64,000 nucleotides of DNA from Bettongia penicillata ogilbyi (taxonomy: Eukaryota > Chordata > Mammalia > Diprotodontia > Potoroidae): NCBI GenBank assembly GCA_023548195.1, contig JAJHZJ010000311.1, positions 2,805,836-2,869,835 of the forward strand, given 5' to 3'. Positions 62,865-64,000 of this stretch are shown piece by piece; position 1 is the stretch's first letter, and each line of letters starts with the position of its first letter. Position numbers and translations under genes: made by a program. The notes beneath the pieces are model-generated. The model had not been told where the DNA came from. It saw only the letters and a program-made list of their open reading frames with translations, and made no database searches.

Positions 62865-63465
62865 TTCCCATGTTTGGTGATGCTCATGAAGTTAAATCTC
62901 TGAAAGGATTTATTTAGGCATATACTAAAATTAGCATTTGTTGTAGGTCACCGCCAAGATTTTGGGGGAAAGTATAGTGAGTATTCAAATTAATCAGGTA
63001 CTTCTTTGAATTTTCCCAAGTAGAACTGGCCTTGTTGGATGCCCTGGTCCTTGAGGGATACAACCCCCCTCCCCCCCATTTACTGACAAAGGCTGTGTGT
63101 CCAGGAAAGTCAGCAGGGAGTAACGGGAAGAGCCACAGATGTGCAATCTCATTTGAGAGCTGGACCTCTGAGATCCGCCGGACCAGGAGCTCTGAATCTT
63201 GTGTCTCAGACCCCTTGAGCAGTCTGGTGAAGCCTATGGATCCCTTCTCACATGACCAAGAGTCACCTAATCCAACCTCCTGATTTTACAAATGAGAAAA
63301 TTGATGTCTAGGGAAGCGACCTATTCATGATCTTCATCTTAGAAGATCATTTCAGCCCTGGAGTCACACCTCCAAAACACCCTTGTGACCCCTCTCTCTG
63401 ATTTCATGACTTTTTCCAGAGTCTCCATTTAAGGAGGGTACCCAGGCCAACCTTCTCTTCACTTC
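62865..63465. other. No gene seen; MIR scrap
   Basis: 63255-63330 is an antisense MIR (TTTTACAAATGAGAAAATTG). The 83-codon ORF at 63032-63283 has no support. Confidence 0.4.
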
Positions 63466-63469
63466 TCCA

Positions 63470-63725
63470 TTATGCCTTCTCACTCCACTTTTTAGCTTCT
63501 TTTTATGTGTTGTTTTCACCGTTAGAATGAGAACTTCGTAAAGGAAAGGATTGTTTCTTTTTGATAGTTTTTGTATTCAGATTTTAGCACCATGTTTGGC
63601 ACACGGTAATAAATGATTGTTGACTGGTTTTTGACTGACTGAAGTTCCTTGTCCAAGGTCCCTGATTTGAACTGCAGTCTTCTTATTGAAAATTCTGCAT
63701 TATCCCCTCTACATTTAAAAGGTTT
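63470..63725 (+). repeat. L2 3' end plus MIR tail
   Basis: GTTAGAATGAGAACTTCGTAAAGG, TTTAGCACCATGTTTGGCACACGG, ATAAATGATTGTTGACTGG, then CTTGTCCAAGGTCCCTGATTTG. Confidence 0.75.
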
Positions 63726-63871
63726 TGATCTGCACGAGTGAGAGGAATACCCTCCCCGAGGATATCACCAATCATTGAAAATACTGAAGTAGTTTATTAT
63801 TTATGCCAAGTACGTAGCATTACTTTAAGGGGATGAGACTTGGAGCTTTCTACAGGGGAGATTTATGAAGC

Positions 63872-63929
63872 CATACACATACACACATACATACGCACAT
63901 ATACACACATACACATATAATACATACAT
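63872..63929. repeat. (CATA)n-type microsatellite
   Basis: ATACACATACACACATACATACG and variants up to TACATACATG, immediately followed by a SINE head. Confidence 0.9.
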
Positions 63930-64000
63930 GCAGTTTGGTGGTGCAGTAGATAGAGTGCCAGGCCTGAAGTCAGGATGACTCAGTTTCCTGAGTTCAAATC
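63930..64000 (+). repeat. tRNA-derived SINE, cut by the window end
   Basis: TGCAGTTTGGTGGTGCAGTAG, AGTGCCAGGCCTGAAGTCAGG and GAGTTCAAATC at the very end. The core and tail lie outside the window. Confidence 0.88.

Noticed and set aside
1..64000. Prokaryotic operon, phage or plasmid system
   Set aside because: No long ORFs, ribosome-binding sites or operon spacing; abundant mammalian SINEs and LINEs throughout.

Overview
The window is repeat-rich nuclear DNA from a mammal, most likely a marsupial. It carries decayed mammal-wide repeats (MIR, L2, L3/CR1), many copies of a tRNA-derived SINE whose 3' half ends in GGGGTCAC-AAGAGT-GACATGACTGA and is typical of marsupials, L1 fragments of marsupial type, and (CA)n, (CT)n and pentamer microsatellites. 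Nothing looks bacterial, viral or plasmid-borne. No ORF stands out as a multi-exon or single-exon protein gene; the longest (174 codons) is open in several frames on both strands and resembles nothing I recognise. Family names come from memory of consensus sequences, not from a database search.

Layout. 1-6.7 kb: a pentamer satellite, a palindromic hAT-type MITE, ancient L2/CR1 pieces and two SINEs. 6.7-8.2 kb: the best candidate for genic sequence, a splice acceptor followed by 20 codons and a stop, then about 1.4 kb free of recognisable repeats ending in AATAAA. This could be the last exon of a + strand gene whose other exons lie mostly outside the window. 8.2-41 kb: intergenic or intronic DNA with many MIR copies, a nearly full 3' CR1/L3 remnant (24.4-25.6 kb), two more MITE copies, several repeat-poor AT-rich blocks that look like conserved enhancers, and a 165-bp direct duplication (38.0 and 39.36 kb). 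41-49 kb: LINE-dense, including an L1 with a 5' inversion and nested younger insertions. 49-55.5 kb: mixed old repeats.

55.5-57.4 kb: a polypyrimidine tract, then the only CpG island in the window (about 40 CpGs in about 600 bp, with GC-box and inverted CCAAT motifs), then a YY1-like motif and an RFX X-box. This is the best candidate promoter or enhancer region. 57.4-64 kb: L2, MIR and SINE copies again, a repeat-poor block with a perfect octamer near 60.57 kb, and a SINE cut by the window end.

The sequence does not reveal an undescribed system. The points most worth checking are the candidate last exon, the CpG island with its motif cluster, the local duplication, an unrecognised 212-bp insertion inside an L2, and the putative conserved non-coding blocks.
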